From the NCBI GenBank assembly GCA_963769115.1, contig CAVYKN010000021.1:36934-100933 (forward strand): DNA of 64,000 nt, given 5' to 3'. The first letter of the stretch is position 1. Each line of letters starts with the position of its first letter. The notes beneath the pieces are model-generated. The model searched no databases, was not told where the DNA came from, and saw nothing but the letters and a program-made list of their open reading frames with translations. This document shows, one piece after another, positions 61,821-64,000 of this stretch. Source of the DNA: DASTFY01 sp963769115 (GTDB lineage: Bacteria > Actinomycetota > Acidimicrobiia > Acidimicrobiales > Ilumatobacteraceae). The position numbers and the translations under genes are program-made.

Positions 61821-62946
61821 TCCTGCAACCATCGCCGCCCGCCGCGCCCACGTCGACGACCTCATCGGCTACCACACGCCGATCTCACGTGCGCTCACCG
61901 ACGAGCGGACGTCGCTCGAGTCCCGCCTCATCCCCGTGTCGGCCTACGTCATCACGGCCTGCGTCGAGACCTACCTGCGCTACCCGGAGATGATGGCGGC
62001 CATCGACGCCCGGCTCCCGGCGGAGGAGATCGGCCGGCGGTCGCGCCGCCCGGGATGCCGGGTGAACACCGTGTCGCTGTGGTCCATCGCCAACTTCTGG
62101 CTGCTGGGCCGCAAGGTCATGCGCATGGTCGACCCGTCCACGGTCGACGACATCGATGCCGCCCATACCGTGCTCGACTTCTGGGAGCGGGCCGCACGCG
62201 GGTTCCGGGGCGACGGCACCCGCCAGGCGTGGGACACCGGGGCCGCGCCCGTCTACGACGACTCGATCGTGGCGCAGCTCGTGGCCGGCGCGGCGCCGGT
62301 CGACGGCGACGAGCGGGCCGCGGTCAAGCGGTTCAACGCCACGCTGATCGCCTACCTCTTCCTGCTGTACTTCGACACCAGGGTGGGGGCCGGCGACACC
62401 GGCCCGTACCCCCTTCCCGACGGCCGGGTCCTGCTCGTGCGGGACTACTACCAGCTCGCCCGCAGCGACTTCTGGTGGTCCGAGGTGGCCGACGCCGTGC
62501 CGTTCTCGAACCTCACCGCGGCGCTGGTGCTGGACGGCGTCACCATCGACCGTGTGACCGACTTCGGCACCAGCTACACCACGCCCGAGGACTACCTGGA
62601 CCACCTCGTGGCCTTCGGCCTGTTCACGACCGACGGGGCGCCGGCGGGCGAGCTGCGCCCGGTCCCGCCGGACGCCATGGACGAGATCATCGCTGCGGTG
62701 CGCCCGGCCCAGTCCGCCCTCTACCGCGCTGTAGCGGCCATGGACCGGCACGAGAAGATCCGCTGCGGCGCGTACGTCTACTTCTCGTTCCTGCGCCCGT
62801 TCGCGGCCGAGGCGGGCATGGCCGGCGACTTCGACTGGACCGCACCACGGGACATCCCCGGTCCGCTCTACGAGCTGGTGTCGGCCATGGAGGGGGACAA
62901 CGCCGGGGTGGCCGACGAAGGGCCGTACTACGAGCCCCTCTCGTGA
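61813..62946 (+). CDS. Unassigned 377-aa protein coupled to the mobile-domain gene
   Basis: I do not recognise the family. The protein is soluble-looking, rich in Tyr, Trp, Asp and Arg. Notable stretches are LIPVSAYVITACVETYLRYP, VNTVSLWSIANFWLLGRKVM, LLYFDTRVGAGDTGPYPLPD, YYQLARSDFWWSEVADAVPF and RHEKIRCGAYVYFSFLRPFA. No P-loop or ATP-grasp signature is visible. Overlap with the PEP-mobile-domain gene and a GTGA overlap with the next gene place it in one operon, so it may be the substrate-binding or catalytic partner of the phosphohistidine domain. The frame is intact. Confidence 0.75.
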   Translation: MVDPATIAARRAHVDDLIGYHTPISRALTDERTSLESRLIPVSAYVITACVETYLRYPEMMAAIDARLPAEEIGRRSRRPGCRVNTVSLWSIANFWLLGRKVMRMVDPSTVDDIDAAHTVLDFWERAARGFRGDGTRQAWDTGAAPVYDDSIVAQLVAGAAPVDGDERAAVKRFNATLIAYLFLLYFDTRVGAGDTGPYPLPDGRVLLVRDYYQLARSDFWWSEVADAVPFSNLTAALVLDGVTIDRVTDFGTSYTTPEDYLDHLVAFGLFTTDGAPAGELRPVPPDAMDEIIAAVRPAQSALYRAVAAMDRHEKIRCGAYVYFSFLRPFAAEAGMAGDFDWTAPRDIPGPLYELVSAMEGDNAGVADEGPYYEPLS

Positions 62947-63605
62947 CATGGAGCGCGGCCGATGAGGGACCGCACGCCACGAACGCGGTGGAGGAGTGGA
63001 CGTTCACCTTCTGGGCGGGGGACGGAGCGCTCGGCGCCATCGTCCTGCTCCGCCTCCTACCCGTGGCGCGGCGCTGCTGGTACTGGTCCGCACTGACCCG
63101 TCGGGATGCCCCGCTCCTGCACCTCGTGGACTGGGACGTGCCCCTTCCCCGGCCCGGCGCCGGGCTGGCCGTGCGCTCGGCGGGGCTCTGGGCCGACCAC
63201 ATCTGCGAGTCGCCGTTCCAGCAGTGGACCGTGGCCAACGAGGCGTACGCGGTGGCCCTCGACGACCCCGAGGACGCGCTGGGCCGGGCCTACGGGGTCG
63301 CGACGCCGATCGCCCTCGACGTGGAGTGGTACGCGGCCGGGCCGGCGTCGGCCGTCCCAGGCGGCTACGAGCAGCGCGGCGAGGTGCACGGCGTGATCGA
63401 GCTCGGCGACGGCCCCCTGGAGCTGGACGGGCTGCCCGCCCACCGCACGCACCGGTGGGGGGACGACCTCACGATGCCGTCCGCCGCCCCCGCGGTCGCC
63501 CACCTCGGCCTGCGGGCGCCCGCCCGCCTGCCCGACGGCTCGGTGGCCGATCTGGTGCTGACCGCCGACGGTTGGCGGGCCCGTGTGCCACGCTCCACCG
63601 CATGA
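62943..63605 (+). CDS. Unassigned protein with possible lipocalin-like fold
   Basis: The 220-aa product starts at GTG 62943 and reads VEEWTFTFWAGDGALGAIVL, LRLLPVARRCWYWSALTRRD, FQQWTVANEAYAVALDDPED and YEQRGEVHGVIELGDGPLEL, ending near GLPAHRTHRWG. Alternating aromatic strands and the late HRTHRWG motif recall the CrtC/tocopherol-cyclase-like beta proteins, but I give this only as a possibility. It overlaps the previous gene (GTGA) and the next start (ATGA). Confidence 0.7.
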   Translation: MTWSAADEGPHATNAVEEWTFTFWAGDGALGAIVLLRLLPVARRCWYWSALTRRDAPLLHLVDWDVPLPRPGAGLAVRSAGLWADHICESPFQQWTVANEAYAVALDDPEDALGRAYGVATPIALDVEWYAAGPASAVPGGYEQRGEVHGVIELGDGPLELDGLPAHRTHRWGDDLTMPSAAPAVAHLGLRAPARLPDGSVADLVLTADGWRARVPRSTA

Positions 63606-64000
63606 GGATCGGGGTGTGAGCGGGTCGGGGACCGTCGAGAGCATCACGCTGGCCGAGCTGGTGCTCCATCGCGGCGAGATCGTCCACGAGGAGTACGCCC
63701 CGTCCGCTGGTCCGGACACGACGTTGATCTCGTGGTCGACGGCCAAGAGCGTCACGCAGGCGCTCGTCGGCATCGCCGTGCGCGACGGCCTCCTGGAGCT
63801 GGACGCGCCGGCGCCCGTGCCCGAGTGGGCGGACGACGAGCGCTCGGCCATCACCCTCCGGCAGCTCCTCCACATGAGCTCGGGGCTGCGCTTCGTCGAG
63901 GACTACGTCGACGACTCGATCTCCCACTGCATCGACATGCTGTTCGGCACCGGGCAGGCCGATGTCGCGGGCTACGCCGCCGCGCTGCCGCTGGACCATC
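63602..64000 (+). CDS. Serine hydrolase, beta-lactamase/6-aminohexanoate hydrolase type, partial
   Basis: The N-terminal part of a class C beta-lactamase-fold hydrolase, cut by the window end. ESITLAELVLHRGEIVHEEY leads to the catalytic LISWSTAKSVTQALVGIAV, where STAK is the S-x-x-K motif. LRQLLHMSSGLRFVEDYVDD follows. ATG 63602 overlaps the previous stop but is out of frame by one base; GTG 63616 is the in-frame alternative. Substrate unknown. Confidence 0.8.

Overview
The window is a GC-rich (about 70% by eye) bacterial chromosome segment. It reads as Actinomycetota, most probably Acidimicrobiia. The evidence is the gene order rpsH-rplF-rplR-rpsE-rpmD-rplO-secY-adk then infA-rpmJ-rpsM-rpsK-rpsD-rpoA-rplQ-truA-rplM-rpsI-glmM-glmS, a GuaB3-type IMP dehydrogenase homologue next to guaA, CIRCE control of groESL, and many start codons placed 6-9 nt after a TANNNT box. 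The class assignment is inference; no rRNA or tRNA gene was seen.

Layout. 1-10.7 kb: spc/alpha ribosomal operons, with a glutathione peroxidase and a small gene on the minus strand where map often sits between adk and infA. 10.8-25.2 kb: envelope precursor and housekeeping genes (glmM, a giant glmS, acpS, aldehyde dehydrogenase, nnr, alr), a family-4 uracil-DNA glycosylase, the t6A genes tsaE-tsaB-rimI-tsaD, a dus gene and maf, mostly coupled by 4-nt GTGA overlaps. 25.2-27.3 kb: an extracytoplasmic redox-like group (DUF6529-like membrane protein, cupredoxin, lipoprotein with two PF03640-like repeats). 27.3-29.4 kb: groES-groEL behind two CIRCE elements. 29.4-35.5 kb: small membrane and accessory genes, two Nudix hydrolases, GNAT, PLP decarboxylase, MFS exporter, epoxide-hydrolase-like enzyme. 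35.5-40 kb: a pairing-rich non-coding stretch, guaB3, guaA and an APH-type phosphotransferase. 40-49.5 kb: two acyl-CoA ligase-like enzymes, a methyltransferase, a secreted S53 protease and a UvrD/PcrA helicase. 50-56.3 kb: a cobalamin-binding mutase subunit followed by sucC-sucD, then purN-purH and metF. 56.3-64 kb: an acyltransferase-3/SGNH protein, mdh, a purine nucleoside phosphorylase, an Fpg/Nei glycosylase, an SCP2 protein, and an overlapping cluster of a stand-alone PEP-mobile-domain protein with two proteins I cannot assign and a serine hydrolase cut by the window edge.

Quality of the sequence. About half of the long genes need one or more single-base corrections to read through. Where the ancestral reading can be reconstructed the error is usually one extra G or C, with a few shortened C or G runs. 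Affected genes include essential ones (rplF, guaA, alr, groEL, sucC), so most breaks look like assembly errors rather than pseudogenes. Coordinates of broken genes are the outer limits of the recoverable product.

The most interesting signals are the giant divergent glmS, the consistent leaderless-promoter architecture, the 61.4-64 kb module, a short intergenic repeat family placed right after stop codons, and the candidate structured RNA at 35.57-35.77 kb.
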